Origin: Burkholderia stabilis
Lineage (GTDB): Bacteria > Pseudomonadota > Gammaproteobacteria > Burkholderiales > Burkholderiaceae
Reading direction: 5' to 3'
Assembly (NCBI RefSeq): GCF_001742165.1
Contig: NZ_CP016443.1
Coordinates: 1,054,001-1,118,000 of the forward strand
DNA length: 64,000 nt
Part shown: in pieces, positions 17,664 through 29,173 of the stretch
Numbering within the stretch: the stretch's first letter is position 1
Layout of the letters: each line of letters begins with the position of its first letter
Translations under genes and position numbers: made by a program
Notes under the pieces: generated by a model
The model's input: the letters and a program-made list of their open reading frames with translations, nothing else
Told to the model about the DNA's origin: nothing
Database searches by the model: none

Positions 17664-18622
17664 GATTTGCGCTCCGTCATGAACTTGCCTTCCGGCGCCT
17701 TCGCGCTCTTCTGCCGGCGCGTGTTGCCATCGAGGCCGCCGTCGACGGCCCACTCGGCGAACACGGTCGGGCCCGGCTCGAACTCGCGCGGCTGCCAGTC
17801 CGGCGTCAGCACGTCTTCGTCCGCGTAATACTCGATCAGCGCGCCGGCCGGATTCTGGAAGTACCAGAAGTACGCGGACGACACCGGGTGACGCCCCGGG
17901 CCGAGTTGCGTCTCCCAGCCGCAGCGGTCGATGTGCATGCCGCCGCCGAACACTTCATGGATGTCGCGCACGGTGAACGCGACATGGTTCAGGCCGCGCT
18001 TGCCATTCGGCAGCGCGAGCAGGAACAGGTCGTGGTGCCCGCCATGCGGCGCGCAGCGCATGAACGCGCCGCGGCCAGGGTAGCGATCCGACGTCTCGAA
18101 GCCGAACAGCTCGTGATAGAACTTTTCCTGCGCGTCGAGGCAGTTCGTGAAGAACACGACATGGCCGACCTCGACCGGCTCCGCGCGCGCATAGATCGGG
18201 CTCGGCTGGTCGACGCGCAGCGTCTGGCCCCACACGTTCGACGGCGAGCCCGTGATTTCGAGCGCACGCTTGCGCGTGACTTCGACGCGGATCGCCATCC
18301 CGTTCGGATCGATACAGCCAACTGCATCGTCCTGCGCGTAATAGCCGGGCTGGCCGGCGAGCTTCGTGCGCAGCGCGTCGAGTTCCTGCTGCGTCGCGAC
18401 GCCCCACGTGACTTCACGCAGCGTCGGGCCTGCTTCGAACGCGGGCGGCAGCGCCGGATCGTCGGCCTTGACGACCAGCACGGTGCAGCCGTTCAGCGTC
18501 TCGAAGCGTGCGCGCGTGTCGTCGTGCGCGACTTCCTTCAGCCCCCAGTCGGCGAAAAAGCGCCGGCAGGTCGCGAGGTCGTCGACGCCGTACGTGATCT
18601 GCTCGATTCCCAAAATGCTCAT
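17660..18622 (-). CDS. Two-domain VOC extradiol-type ring-cleavage dioxygenase (320 aa)
   Basis: Vicinal-oxygen-chelate protein with two halves (residues ~5-120 and 150-280), the layout of catechol 2,3- and 2,3-dihydroxybiphenyl dioxygenases. Likely Fe(II) ligands are H154 (VGHVVFF), H213 (LNHVAF) and E264 (ALIEYY); a further His at 245 (GRHPVSS) sits where the acid/base His-Tyr region of the active site falls. It probably opens the ring of a catechol-like intermediate made by the Rieske oxygenase and SDR of this operon. Substrate inferred only. Confidence 0.87.
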   Translation of the reverse strand: MSILGIEQITYGVDDLATCRRFFADWGLKEVAHDDTRARFETLNGCTVLVVKADDPALPPAFEAGPTLREVTWGVATQQELDALRTKLAGQPGYYAQDDAVGCIDPNGMAIRVEVTRKRALEITGSPSNVWGQTLRVDQPSPIYARAEPVEVGHVVFFTNCLDAQEKFYHELFGFETSDRYPGRGAFMRCAPHGGHHDLFLLALPNGKRGLNHVAFTVRDIHEVFGGGMHIDRCGWETQLGPGRHPVSSAYFWYFQNPAGALIEYYADEDVLTPDWQPREFEPGPTVFAEWAVDGGLDGNTRRQKSAKAPEGKFMTERKS

Positions 18623-18640
18623 TGCGTCATTCCCCTTCGC

Positions 18641-20131
18641 TCAGTTCGCCCACGGCAGCGGCGCGTCGTTCAAGCCCCAGTAGAGGCTCTTCTGCTGCAT
18701 GTACTCGCGGATGCCGAGACGCCCTTTCTCGCGCCCCATCCCGCTCTCCTTCCAGCCGGAGAACGGCGTGGAGATCGAAAACAGCTTGTACGTGTTGATC
18801 CAGACGGTACCCGTCTCGAGCGCACGCGCGATGCGCCATGCGCGCTTGTAGTCGCGAGTCCAGATGCCGGCGGCGAGGCCGAACACGCTGTCGTTCGCCT
18901 GCGCGATCAGCGATGTTTCGTCGTCGAACGGCATCGCAACGAGCACGGGCCCGAAGATTTCTTCCTGGCAGATGCGCGCGCTGTTCGGCAGGCCTTCGAG
19001 GATCGTCGGCTGATAGAAGAAACCGTTCTCGCGCCCGTCGCCCGACGGCCGCTCGCCGCCGCACAGCAGGCGGCCGCCTTCTTCCAGACCGAGCGCGACG
19101 TAGCGCTCGACCGATTCGCGATGCTTCGCGGTGATCAGCGGCCCCATCTGCGTATCGGCGCGCGTCGGATCGCCCACGCGCAGCTTGCGTGCGCCCGCGA
19201 CCAGACGCTGCATGAATTCGTCGTACACCGCGCGCTGCACGAACAGCCGCGAACCCGCGATGCACGCTTCGCCCGACGAGCTGAAGATGCCGTACAGCAC
19301 GCCGTTGACCGCGTGATCGAGATCGGCGTCGTCGCACACGATCGTCGGCGACTTGCCGCCGAGTTCGAGCGACACGGGCATCAGCTTCTCGGCCGCGAGG
19401 CGTGCGATGCCGCGGCCCACTTCGGTGCCGCCGGTGAACGACACCTTCTTCACGAGCGGATGGCGCACCAGCACGTCGCCGATCACCGAGCCCTTGCCGG
19501 GCAGCACGCTCAGCACGCCCTTCGGCACGCCGGCCTCCTCGCAGATGCGAGCGAGCGCGAGCGACACGAGCGGCGTGACTTCGGCCGGCTTCAGCACCAC
19601 CGCGTTGCCGCCGGCCAGCGCCGGCGCGAGCTTCTGTGCGTCGGACGCGATCGGCGAATTCCACGGCGTGATCGCCGCGATCACGCCGATCGGCTCGTAC
19701 ACGCTCATCGTCAGGTAATCGCCGCGCGACGGCGTCAGTTCTTCGTCGAGCGTTTCGAGGCACGCCGCGAAATAGCGGAACGTGTTCGCCGCGCTGGCCA
19801 CCAGCACGCGCGTCTCGCTGATCGGCTTGCCGTTGTCGCGGCGCTGCAGGTTCGCGAGCGCTTCATGGCGCTGCATGATCAGATCCGCGATGCGGTACAG
19901 CACCTGCGCGCGCTGATGCGGTTTCAGCCCGGACCAGTCGGCGCGGCGCCATGCGGCGTCGGCGGCCTCGACGGCTTCGGCCGCGTCTTCCGCGTTCGCC
20001 GTCGACACTTCCATGTTCAGCGACTGGTCGGCCGGATAGTGGCTCGCATAAGGCGCGCCACGGCCGCGCCGCCACTCGCCGCCGATCAGGATGTTGCCGT
20101 CGGGTACGAGGCTCGTATCGAAAGGAGTCAT
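18641..20131 (-). CDS. NAD(P)-dependent aldehyde dehydrogenase (496 aa)
   Basis: Class ALDH enzyme that oxidises an aldehyde to the acid. The cofactor and catalytic motifs are present: ITPWNSPI near residue 150, SFTGGTEVGR, SLELGGKSPTIV with the general-base Glu, and SSGEACIAGSR with the nucleophilic Cys. Length is standard. The ATG at 20131 follows AAATGACTCC-type context with an upstream GGGAC, and is preferred over a start ten codons earlier. It is separated by 82 bp from the aspartate-dehydrogenase-like gene upstream and by 18 bp from the dioxygenase gene downstream. Likely removes an aldehyde made by ring-fission or decarboxylation. Confidence 0.9.
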   Translation of the reverse strand: MTPFDTSLVPDGNILIGGEWRRGRGAPYASHYPADQSLNMEVSTANAEDAAEAVEAADAAWRRADWSGLKPHQRAQVLYRIADLIMQRHEALANLQRRDNGKPISETRVLVASAANTFRYFAACLETLDEELTPSRGDYLTMSVYEPIGVIAAITPWNSPIASDAQKLAPALAGGNAVVLKPAEVTPLVSLALARICEEAGVPKGVLSVLPGKGSVIGDVLVRHPLVKKVSFTGGTEVGRGIARLAAEKLMPVSLELGGKSPTIVCDDADLDHAVNGVLYGIFSSSGEACIAGSRLFVQRAVYDEFMQRLVAGARKLRVGDPTRADTQMGPLITAKHRESVERYVALGLEEGGRLLCGGERPSGDGRENGFFYQPTILEGLPNSARICQEEIFGPVLVAMPFDDETSLIAQANDSVFGLAAGIWTRDYKRAWRIARALETGTVWINTYKLFSISTPFSGWKESGMGREKGRLGIREYMQQKSLYWGLNDAPLPWAN

Positions 20132-20213
20132 TTCACAAGTCCCACAAATCTGTCTCTGCACACCCGCCGTCGCCGTAGCGCAGGCGGGTCTTTCGGCGCT
20201 CGGCGCCGCCCGT

Positions 20214-22681
<2,468 letters not shown>

Positions 22682-22689
<8 letters not shown>

Positions 22690-23479
22690 GGCGTGCAAAG
22701 CCTCCAGAAACGTCGATATGGCTGCCCGTCGTGTAGGACGACAGATGCGTTGCGAGATAAAAAAGGGCCCAGGCTGCCTCGTCAGGCTTGCCGAAGCGAT
22801 TCAGCGGAATGTTCTTCTTGCGCGCGAGCGCGCCGGTCCAGTCTTCCCAGCTTTCGCCGGCCTGCGCCTGCGTTTCGTAGCGGCGGCGCCACTGGCCCGA
22901 CTCGACGATGCCGATCAGGATCGAGTTCACGCGGATGCGCTGCGGCGCCAGCTCGGTCGCGAGCGACTTCACGAGACTCAGCACGCCCGCGCGCGCCGAC
23001 GACGTCGCGACCATGTGCGGCTCCGGCTGCAAGGCGAGCAGCGAATTCACGCAGGTGATCGTCGGCGCCTGCGCGTCGCGCAGCAGCGGCAGGAACGCGC
23101 GCGTCGGGCGGATGATGCTGAAGTACTTCAGTTCGAGTTCTTCGCGCCACGCGTCGTCGGTCGTGTCGGCGAAAGTCGACACGCGGCCCTGGCCCGCGTT
23201 GTTCACGAGCATGTCGGCGCGGCCGAAGCGTGTCGACACCGCTTGCGCGAACATGGCCACGTCGGCTTCGTCGAGCACGTTGCAGCGCTCGGCGAGCAAC
23301 TGCGCACCCGCGTACTTGTCGCGAAGCATCGCTTCGGCACGCGCGAGACGGTCGCTGTCGCGGCCGCAAATCGCGACCGATGCGCCGGCCTGCAAGAACC
23401 GTTCGGCGGTCGCGAGGCCGATGCCGGACGAACCGCCCGTCACCACTGCAACCTGCCCGGTCAGATCGATCTGGATCAT
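22682..23479 (-). CDS. SDR-fold protein lacking the usual Tyr-x-x-x-Lys (265 aa)
   Basis: Classical-length short-chain dehydrogenase/reductase. The cofactor loop TGGSSGIG, the LVNNAG strand and the closing GSHIDVSGG are intact, and the catalytic Ser is in CVNSLLAL. Where YxxxK is expected the chain reads ATSSARAGVLSL, so Thr and Arg replace Tyr and Lys. It may therefore have a different acid/base system, or be non-catalytic. The ATG at 23479 overlaps the IclR stop by 4 bp. The frame is sound and codon use is normal, so this is not a sequencing break. Confidence 0.85.
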
Positions 23480-24333
23480 CGGAGTCCTAAAGCCTTCAGA
23501 AACGTGTGCTCGTCATCCGAGCGGTAATTGAGCCGCCGCGACAATTCCGCCGCCGCGCGCTGCACCTTGTCGATCAGCCCGTCGGCGACCAGCGCCGCAT
23601 CGATCTCCGGACGCGGCACCGTCACCGTGATGCACGCGACGATCTTCTGCGTCTCGTTGCGCACCGGCGCCGTGACCACCGAAATACCGCGCTCGAACGA
23701 CGAATTGCTGATGCCGTAGCCGCGCAACGTATCCTCGCGGATCACTTCGTACAGCGCGTCGACCGTCTCCGGCGTCGCGCTCGTCATGCGGTTCAGCGTG
23801 CGTTCCGGATACAGCGCGTGCAGCTCCTTCAGCGACAGGTCGCCCATCAGCACGTGGCCGTGCGTCGTCGCATGCGCGGGCAGGCGCGTGCCGACGTTCA
23901 CGCGGATCGAGCTGAACACCGGCGACTGGCTCTGCGCCTTCGCGACGAACACCACGTCGCGGCCGTCGCGGATCACGATGTGCGTCGTGAAGCCGGTCGC
24001 ATCGCGCAGGCTTTCGATCACGGGCAGGCCGAGATCGGTCAGCTCCAGCGAGCTCAGGTATTCGAAGCCGAGCCGCAGCACGGCAATGCCGAGCTTGTAG
24101 TTGCGATCCTTGTCCGCGCGCTCGAGGAAGCCGAGCGATTCGAGCGTCTGCAGCAGACGGAACACCGTCGTGCGCGGAATGCCGAGCCGCTTCGACAACT
24201 CGGGCGCACCGAGCACGGGCTCGCGCGGCGAGAATTCGGCGAGAATCCGCAGCCCGCGTTCTAGGCCGGGCACCACGTAGCTCGCTTCGGACTTCGGGTT
24301 TTCGGTGTCTTGTTGTTTCAGCGGTTCGTTCAT
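23476..24333 (-). CDS. IclR-family transcriptional regulator, operon-internal copy (285 aa)
   Basis: DNA-binding regulator: winged helix-turn-helix at residues ~20-80 (LERGLRILAEFSPREPVL, then RTTVFRLLQTLESLGFL) and an IclR effector-binding domain (~90-265), with the LPAHATTHGHVLMG and RGYGISNSSFERG blocks typical of the family. The ATG at 24333 overlaps the hydrolase stop by 4 bp, so it is co-transcribed with the catabolic genes, which suggests self-regulation. It is a close paralogue of the regulator at 31137-32030 and probably acts on the GTTCC-N6-GGAAC sites near 29.5-29.8 kb. Confidence 0.92.
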   Translation of the reverse strand: MNEPLKQQDTENPKSEASYVVPGLERGLRILAEFSPREPVLGAPELSKRLGIPRTTVFRLLQTLESLGFLERADKDRNYKLGIAVLRLGFEYLSSLELTDLGLPVIESLRDATGFTTHIVIRDGRDVVFVAKAQSQSPVFSSIRVNVGTRLPAHATTHGHVLMGDLSLKELHALYPERTLNRMTSATPETVDALYEVIREDTLRGYGISNSSFERGISVVTAPVRNETQKIVACITVTVPRPEIDAALVADGLIDKVQRAAAELSRRLNYRSDDEHTFLKALGLR

Positions 24334-25241
24334 GCCAGCCCCCGCTGCGTGTCGCACTGACGGCAGAACGTGTCGATCAGTGCGGAATAAACGGCCGGCG
24401 CTTCCACGTAACCGGCGTGACCGGCTTGCGGAATCACCTGCATCCCGACGTGCGCGGCCGCGGCGATCCGCTCGCACGCGGCGGGCGGCGTGATCGCGTC
24501 GTTCGCGCCGACGGCCACGGCCGTTCGGCCGCGAAAGCCGGCGAGATCGGTCGCGAGATCGGCGTTCGCGAGCAGATGGGTGGCCTGCGCATAACCGGCC
24601 GGCACGATGCGCGCCATGTTCCAGCGCACCCACGCACGTGCATCCTCGCTCGCGAACCCGGAAACCATATTGCCGCTGCGCTGCTCGGCCAACCCGGTCG
24701 GGCCGAGCTCCGCGAGCATCGCGAGCCGCGCGTCGCGGCGCGATTCACGCGTTTCGGCGGGCGCGCTGCCGTAGCCGCCCGCAGGCGAAATCAGCAGCAG
24801 GCCGGCGATCCGCGCGGGCATCGCACGGGCCAGGCCGCCCGCGATGATCGCGCCGAGCGAATGACCGACCAGCACGCAGCGTTCGATGCCGAGTGCCTCG
24901 AGCCACGCGTTCAGCGACGCCGCGTAATCCGCGGCGGCCGGCGACGCGCCGTGCACGGGCGTCGATACGCCGTAACCGGGCGCATCCCACGCGAGCACGC
25001 GCCGCGATGCGCCGAGCGTGTCGAGCTGGCGCACCCACGATGCGGCACCCGAGCCGATCCCGTGCAGCAGCACGACGGGAAGCGCGCGGCCCGCATGCTG
25101 CGCGCCGGCCTCGCCTGCGCCAGCTTCACGGTAGCCGATCGTGCCCGCCGCGCCGGCCTCGCAACGCTGCTCGGGAAACTGCCCGAGCAGCGCGGCGAAC
25201 GCCGCGGTGCGGTCGCGTTCACGTTTGTCGATGACACTCAT
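24330..25241 (-). CDS. Alpha/beta hydrolase, meta-cleavage hydrolase-like (303 aa)
   Basis: Alpha/beta-hydrolase fold. The oxyanion HGIGSGAASW, nucleophile elbow VGHSLGAIIAG, an Asp in the VGANDAITPP loop and the late His in PQAGHAGYVE form the catalytic set. Beside an extradiol dioxygenase and a Rieske oxygenase, a C-C bond hydrolase for the ring-fission product is the natural reading, though an esterase cannot be excluded. The ATG at 25241 comes 18 bp after the cupin stop. Confidence 0.86.
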   Translation of the reverse strand: MSVIDKRERDRTAAFAALLGQFPEQRCEAGAAGTIGYREAGAGEAGAQHAGRALPVVLLHGIGSGAASWVRQLDTLGASRRVLAWDAPGYGVSTPVHGASPAAADYAASLNAWLEALGIERCVLVGHSLGAIIAGGLARAMPARIAGLLLISPAGGYGSAPAETRESRRDARLAMLAELGPTGLAEQRSGNMVSGFASEDARAWVRWNMARIVPAGYAQATHLLANADLATDLAGFRGRTAVAVGANDAITPPAACERIAAAAHVGMQVIPQAGHAGYVEAPAVYSALIDTFCRQCDTQRGLA

Positions 25242-25259
25242 TGCTTTACCGGCTCCGTC

Positions 25260-25787
25260 TCAACGCTTGATCTTCGCGAGCGGCGAATCCGGCGGATACG
25301 TCGGCGTGATCGGCTTCGGCGAACCGAGCATCACGCACATCAGCGCGTCTTCCTCGCCGATGTTGATTTCCGTGCGATACACGCCCGGCGGCACCGAGAT
25401 CAGGTCGCGCTCGCCGAGGATCGCTTCCCACGTTTCGCCGTCGCGCTCGCAGATCACTTTCATCTTGCCGCGCAGCACGAAGAAGATTTCCTCGACGTCG
25501 ATATGGATGTGGCTCGGGCCGATGTTGCCGGCCGGGATCACCATCGTGGAGAACGTGAAGTTGCCGGCCGGAATCGTGTTGACGTCTTTCGCGACGCCCG
25601 TGCCGCCGGTGCCGACATAACGCATCTGCGCACGGCGGTACTTCGGGTCGTAGTCGGCCTGGAACTTCAGCGCGTCCCAGTCGTAGCGCCGCGTCGCGTA
25701 GCGCGCCACGCGCCCTTCCATCCAGTCGTTGAAGCTTGCGCCTTCCGGCTGGTCCCACGACTTGCGTTCGAGATCGGCGTCCGCCAT
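25260..25787 (-). CDS. Single-domain cupin protein (175 aa)
   Basis: Cupin beta-barrel with metal-binding motif 1 in IGPSHIHIDVEEIFFVLRG (two His, Glu) and a second motif around VPPGVYRTEIN, in which the usual His is not obvious. The ATG at 25787 is preceded by AAGGAGAGGA, the best ribosome site in the operon. Cupins in aromatic operons are dioxygenases, isomerases or small accessory proteins; the sequence does not decide. It lies between the SDR and the hydrolase genes. Confidence 0.8.
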   Translation of the reverse strand: MADADLERKSWDQPEGASFNDWMEGRVARYATRRYDWDALKFQADYDPKYRRAQMRYVGTGGTGVAKDVNTIPAGNFTFSTMVIPAGNIGPSHIHIDVEEIFFVLRGKMKVICERDGETWEAILGERDLISVPPGVYRTEINIGEEDALMCVMLGSPKPITPTYPPDSPLAKIKR

Positions 25788-25816
25788 CGTCCTCTCCTTC
25801 ATCAAGGGTAAAAACA

Positions 25817-26587
25817 TCAATTCATTACGAAGCCGCCGTTCACCGGCAGCAGTTGACCTGTCACGAAGCGCGCGGCATCCGACAGCAGGAACAGCACGGG
25901 GCCCGTCACGTCGTCGGGCACCTGCGTGCGCGTCAGCGCGCGGCCCTGCATGTAGAACGCGTGACGCTCGGCCGGCACGTACGCCGTGGCCTCGACTTCG
26001 GTCAGCCCCGGCGCGATCGCGTTGACCGTCACGCCGTGCGCGCCGAACTCGCGCGCCTGCGCATGCGTCATCGCGATCACCGCGCCCTTGCTCGCGACGT
26101 AGGCGAGCAGCCGCGGCGCACCCCACAACGCGGTGTCCGATGCGAGGTTCACGATCGCACCGCGGCCCGACTTCGCGAGGTGCGGCAACGCCGCATTGCT
26201 GACGAGCCACACGCCGCGCACGTTCACGTTCATCACGGCGTCCCACGTTGACACGTCGAGCTCCGTCGACAGCTTGCCGCCCGAGTTCGTGATCGCCGCG
26301 TTGTTGATCAGCGCGTCGATGCCGCCGAGCGCCGCGGCGCCCTGCGCGACGAATGCGTCGATGCTCGCCGGATCGGCCAGGTCGAGCGCGAAGAAATGCG
26401 CGGCATGACCGGCTTGCGCGAGCTGCGCGGCGAGCGCACGGCCCTCGTCGACGAGCACGTCGCCGAACGCGACCTGCGCACCCGACGCGACGAGCGCATT
26501 CACGAACGCCGCGCCGAGACCGCGCGCGCCGCCCGTGACGAGCACGCGGCGCCCCGCCAGCGACACGACCGGTGCGAACTCAGCCAT
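25817..26587 (-). CDS. Short-chain dehydrogenase/reductase (256 aa)
   Basis: Canonical SDR: cofactor loop TGGARGLGAAF, the INNAA strand, the catalytic Ser in VNLASDTAL, YVASKGAV with the YxxxK pair, and the VNAIAPGLT loop. In a Rieske oxygenase operon the expected job is oxidising the cis-dihydrodiol to a catechol. The ATG at 26587 overlaps the oxygenase stop by 8 bp. Unlike the SDR at 22682-23479, its active site is complete. Confidence 0.9.
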   Translation of the reverse strand: MAEFAPVVSLAGRRVLVTGGARGLGAAFVNALVASGAQVAFGDVLVDEGRALAAQLAQAGHAAHFFALDLADPASIDAFVAQGAAALGGIDALINNAAITNSGGKLSTELDVSTWDAVMNVNVRGVWLVSNAALPHLAKSGRGAIVNLASDTALWGAPRLLAYVASKGAVIAMTHAQAREFGAHGVTVNAIAPGLTEVEATAYVPAERHAFYMQGRALTRTQVPDDVTGPVLFLLSDAARFVTGQLLPVNGGFVMN

Positions 26588-27650
26588 TCGCGGGCTCCGC
26601 AGCGGCTTGCGCCGCACGATGCGCGTCGAGCGCGGACAGGTGCTCCTGCGCGCGCTGGCGCAGCATCCGGCGCACACGCGTGATGCCGATGTCGTGCTGG
26701 TACAGGTATTCGTGATCGCGCGCTTGCGGCGCGAGGCTTTCGAGGACGTAGCGGTCCTGCTCGAGCACGTCCCAATGGAGGCCCTCGAGGCGGTTGCGGT
26801 ACATGAAGCGCCACACGTCGCGCTGCCAGCCGCTGACCTTGCGAGTGCGCCAGAAGTAGACCTGGCAGTTGTCGCCGTCGACCGGCGTCGCGAAGCCGAT
26901 GATCCCGAAGTTGCCGCCCGGGCCGAACTTCTGCTTGTACGGAATCGCGAGGCGCATCCACAGGCAGCCCGTTTCGCCGAGCTCGACCCAGTCGAAGTTC
27001 ACGTCGCGCTGGCCGATCTTCTCGAACATCAGGCCCGTTTCCGTCTTGCGCACGCGCATGTCGGCCTGCTTGTCGCCTTCGGCCATCGAGTGCGACGTCG
27101 CATGCAGGTACGCGCCGTGCATCGGGTCCATCACGTTGTCGATCGCGTACTGGTAATTGCACTTCCAGTTCGATACGCACAGGAAGTGGCCGTACTCGTC
27201 GGCGACCAGTTCCTCGGGCAGGTTCAGCGGCGCCGGCTCGCCGTGCGCTTCGTCGCCGAACCACAGGAAGATCGCGCCGGCCTTCTCTTCGACCGGATAC
27301 GACTTCACGCACTTCGTGCCTTCGAGCGGACAGTTCGCGACGGCCGGCACCTTGTCGACCGTGCCGTCGCCGCCGATCTCGATGCCGTGATACCAGCAGG
27401 CGATGCTGCCGCCGAGGTTCCAGCCGAGCGACAGGCGCGCGCCGCGGTGCGGGCAGCGATCTTCCAGCGCGTGGACCTTGCCCTCGTGATCGCGCCACAG
27501 GACGATCTGCTCGGACAGGCGCGTGAGGCCGACAGGCGCATTCGACACCTGCCAGCTCGGCGCGACGGGATACCAGTAGTTCTTGATGCCGCGGTCGAGG
27601 TAGTCACGGACCGGGTCGTGTTGGGCTGCGTGTTGTACGGGGGACGTCAT
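26580..27650 (-). CDS. Rieske non-heme iron oxygenase, alpha subunit (356 aa)
   Basis: Ring-hydroxylating oxygenase. The [2Fe-2S] Rieske ligands are C66 and H68 (CPHRGARLS) and C85 and H88 (CWYHG). The mononuclear iron site shows the pattern DNVMDPMHGAYLH, with D175, H178 and H183; the third ligand is probably an Asp near the C-terminus (LHWDVLEQDR). There is no beta-subunit gene nearby, so it is likely the single-subunit type (phthalate/phenoxybenzoate class). Electrons should come from the Rieske ferredoxin and the reductase of the same operon. The ATG at 27650 follows GGAG at good spacing. Confidence 0.92.
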   Translation of the reverse strand: MTSPVQHAAQHDPVRDYLDRGIKNYWYPVAPSWQVSNAPVGLTRLSEQIVLWRDHEGKVHALEDRCPHRGARLSLGWNLGGSIACWYHGIEIGGDGTVDKVPAVANCPLEGTKCVKSYPVEEKAGAIFLWFGDEAHGEPAPLNLPEELVADEYGHFLCVSNWKCNYQYAIDNVMDPMHGAYLHATSHSMAEGDKQADMRVRKTETGLMFEKIGQRDVNFDWVELGETGCLWMRLAIPYKQKFGPGGNFGIIGFATPVDGDNCQVYFWRTRKVSGWQRDVWRFMYRNRLEGLHWDVLEQDRYVLESLAPQARDHEYLYQHDIGITRVRRMLRQRAQEHLSALDAHRAAQAAAEPANG

Positions 27651-27705
27651 CAGTGTGCTCCGGATGCGGTTGTCGTCGGGTCGGCGGGTCACGCGCGCGG
27701 CGCGC

Positions 27706-28017
27706 TCATTCCGCGAGCGCGGCCATTTCGGCTCGGAAGCGCTCGGGCGTCCACGGCGTGCCGTCCGGCGCGCGGAAGCCGATGCGGTTCAGGCCCGCGA
27801 CGACGTCGTCCAGCTCGGTCGCACCGGCTTCGAACACGCGTTCGAGCGCATCGCCGAGGTCGTTCTCGTATTGCGTCGGTTCGGCCTTGCGGTTCTGCCA
27901 GATCCGGTTCTCGACCTGCCCCGGGATCTCGATCTGCCCCTTGCCGGCGACGTTGTTCGGCTGCGGCGCCACCCACGGCTTCAGGAAGGGATTGAAGTTG
28001 ACGGTCGCTTCTTTCAT
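27706..28017 (-). CDS. Small recombinase-like helix-turn-helix protein (103 aa)
   Basis: Small protein beginning MKEATVNFNPFLKPWVA. Its C-terminal half (VVAGLNRIGFRAPDGTPWTPERF) looks like the helical segment of recombinase/resolvase-like domains, but no catalytic Ser/Tyr is present and the chain is too short for a recombinase. It sits directly upstream of the Rieske oxygenase gene, with a GGAG ribosome site 7 bp before ATG 28017. Function unknown; it may be an accessory to the oxygenase. The TnpB element separates it from the ferredoxin gene. Confidence 0.7.
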   Translation of the reverse strand: MKEATVNFNPFLKPWVAPQPNNVAGKGQIEIPGQVENRIWQNRKAEPTQYENDLGDALERVFEAGATELDDVVAGLNRIGFRAPDGTPWTPERFRAEMAALAE

Positions 28018-28030
28018 CAGTTGCTCCGAG

Positions 28031-29173
28031 AAACCCCACCATGGATGGCGGAGAGGAATGGAGTGCCGTTGACAGACGGCCTTCCAACGTTAAAGTGACC
28101 AGCATGATTCTTGTCTATCGCTATCGCGTGAAGTCGCTCAACGGACTGCTTAACAAGCAGAGCCGTGCGGTGAACTACGTCTGGAACTTCTGCAACGACA
28201 CGCAGAAGCACGCGCTCAAGTGGAACAAGAAGTGGCCAACGGGATTTGATTTGAATATGTTGACCACGGGCAGCAGCAAGGAACTCGGCCTCCACTCCGG
28301 CACGATCAACGCAACGTGTGAGCAGTACGCAAAGTCGCGCAGCCAGCATCAACGGCCTTACCTGCGCTATCGCGGCAGGAAATCCCTTGGCTGGGTGCCG
28401 CTCAAGGGTCGCGACTTGAAGCGTGAGGGCGACGCATTTCGCTTTGCCGGCAACACCTTCCGTGTGTTCAACAGCCGGCAGCTTCCCGAAGGGAAGATCA
28501 AGGACGGCACTAACTTTGCGCGGGATGCCTGCGGCAACTGGTTTCTCAACATCGTGATAGAAGTGCCCGAAGTTCAGGCGCGCCCGATCCGTTCCGGTGT
28601 CGGAATCGATCTCGGTCTGAAAGACTTCGCCACACTTTCGACTGGCGAGACGTTGCCCAATGATCGGTTCGGCCGACGCGCGGCGGAAAAGTTGGCGAAA
28701 GTGCAACGGGCTCGAAAACACAAACGGCATATCGCGAAGCTGCACGCCAAGGTGGCGAATGCCCGCGCCGATTTCCAGCACAAGCTCGCGCTCAATTTGG
28801 TACGGCGCTTCGATTACATCGTAATCGGCAACGTGTCGGCATCGAAACTCGCCAAAACCAGGATGGCGAAGAGCGTCTACGACGCATCCTGGTCGTCCTT
28901 CCGAAACAAGCTCCGTTACAAAGCGATGGCGCACGGAGCCACGTTCGAGGAAGTGGATGAAAGCGGCTCTACCCAGTCCTGTTCGGCGTGCGGATCGAAA
29001 GACAGCACGACGCGGCCGAAAGGTATCGCGGGACTGCGAATAAGAGAGTGGACCTGCAGTGGTTGCGGTGTCGTGCATGATCGAGATACCAACGCTGCGC
29101 TGAACATTCTCCGATGCGGACGTGCATCGCCAGTTGTGGGAATCGGCCGCCTTTAGACGGTAGAAGACGTCAA
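28031..29173 (+). mobile_element. TnpB-only IS200/IS605-type element (IS1341-like); left edge approximate
   Basis: A tnpB gene without tnpA, inserted inside the catabolic operon in the opposite orientation. The right end (about 29120-29173) has the family-typical form: GGGAATC, a short imperfect hairpin around CCGCCTTTAGACGG, then GACGTCAA. Single-stranded IS200/605 elements leave no target duplication, so the left edge cannot be fixed; it lies after the ribosome site of the 103-aa gene (28022-28040 region). It must be mobilised in trans, since no Y1 transposase is in the window. Confidence 0.75.
28104..29156 (+). CDS. tnpB: TnpB RNA-guided nuclease, IS200/IS605 family (350 aa)
   Basis: TnpB-family protein, the RNA-guided DNA endonuclease type related to Cas12. 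The RuvC-I Asp is in GVGIDLGLKDFA (about residue 178). The zinc finger is CSACGSKD to WTCSGCG (about 301-322). The RuvC-III Asp is in HDRDTNAALNIL (about 326). At the expected RuvC-II strand the chain reads YIVIGNVSAS, with Gly where Glu is usual; a Glu in VDESGSTQSC may substitute. Full length. The ATG at 28104 matches the family start (MILVYRYRVK); an in-frame upstream ATG at 28041 gives an unlikely extension. Confidence 0.9.
   Translation: MILVYRYRVKSLNGLLNKQSRAVNYVWNFCNDTQKHALKWNKKWPTGFDLNMLTTGSSKELGLHSGTINATCEQYAKSRSQHQRPYLRYRGRKSLGWVPLKGRDLKREGDAFRFAGNTFRVFNSRQLPEGKIKDGTNFARDACGNWFLNIVIEVPEVQARPIRSGVGIDLGLKDFATLSTGETLPNDRFGRRAAEKLAKVQRARKHKRHIAKLHAKVANARADFQHKLALNLVRRFDYIVIGNVSASKLAKTRMAKSVYDASWSSFRNKLRYKAMAHGATFEEVDESGSTQSCSACGSKDSTTRPKGIAGLRIREWTCSGCGVVHDRDTNAALNILRCGRASPVVGIGRL

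Noticed and set aside
15303..17828. 841-codon plus-strand frame opposite the MFS and reductase genes
   Set aside because: Composition is Arg/Ala/Asp shadow-like and no domain is recognisable, while the minus strand has conserved enzymes.
27706..28017. Recombinase or resolvase gene belonging to the TnpB element
   Set aside because: Too short, no catalytic residues, and it keeps a proper ribosome site and position within the catabolic operon, so it is an operon gene and not part of the element.
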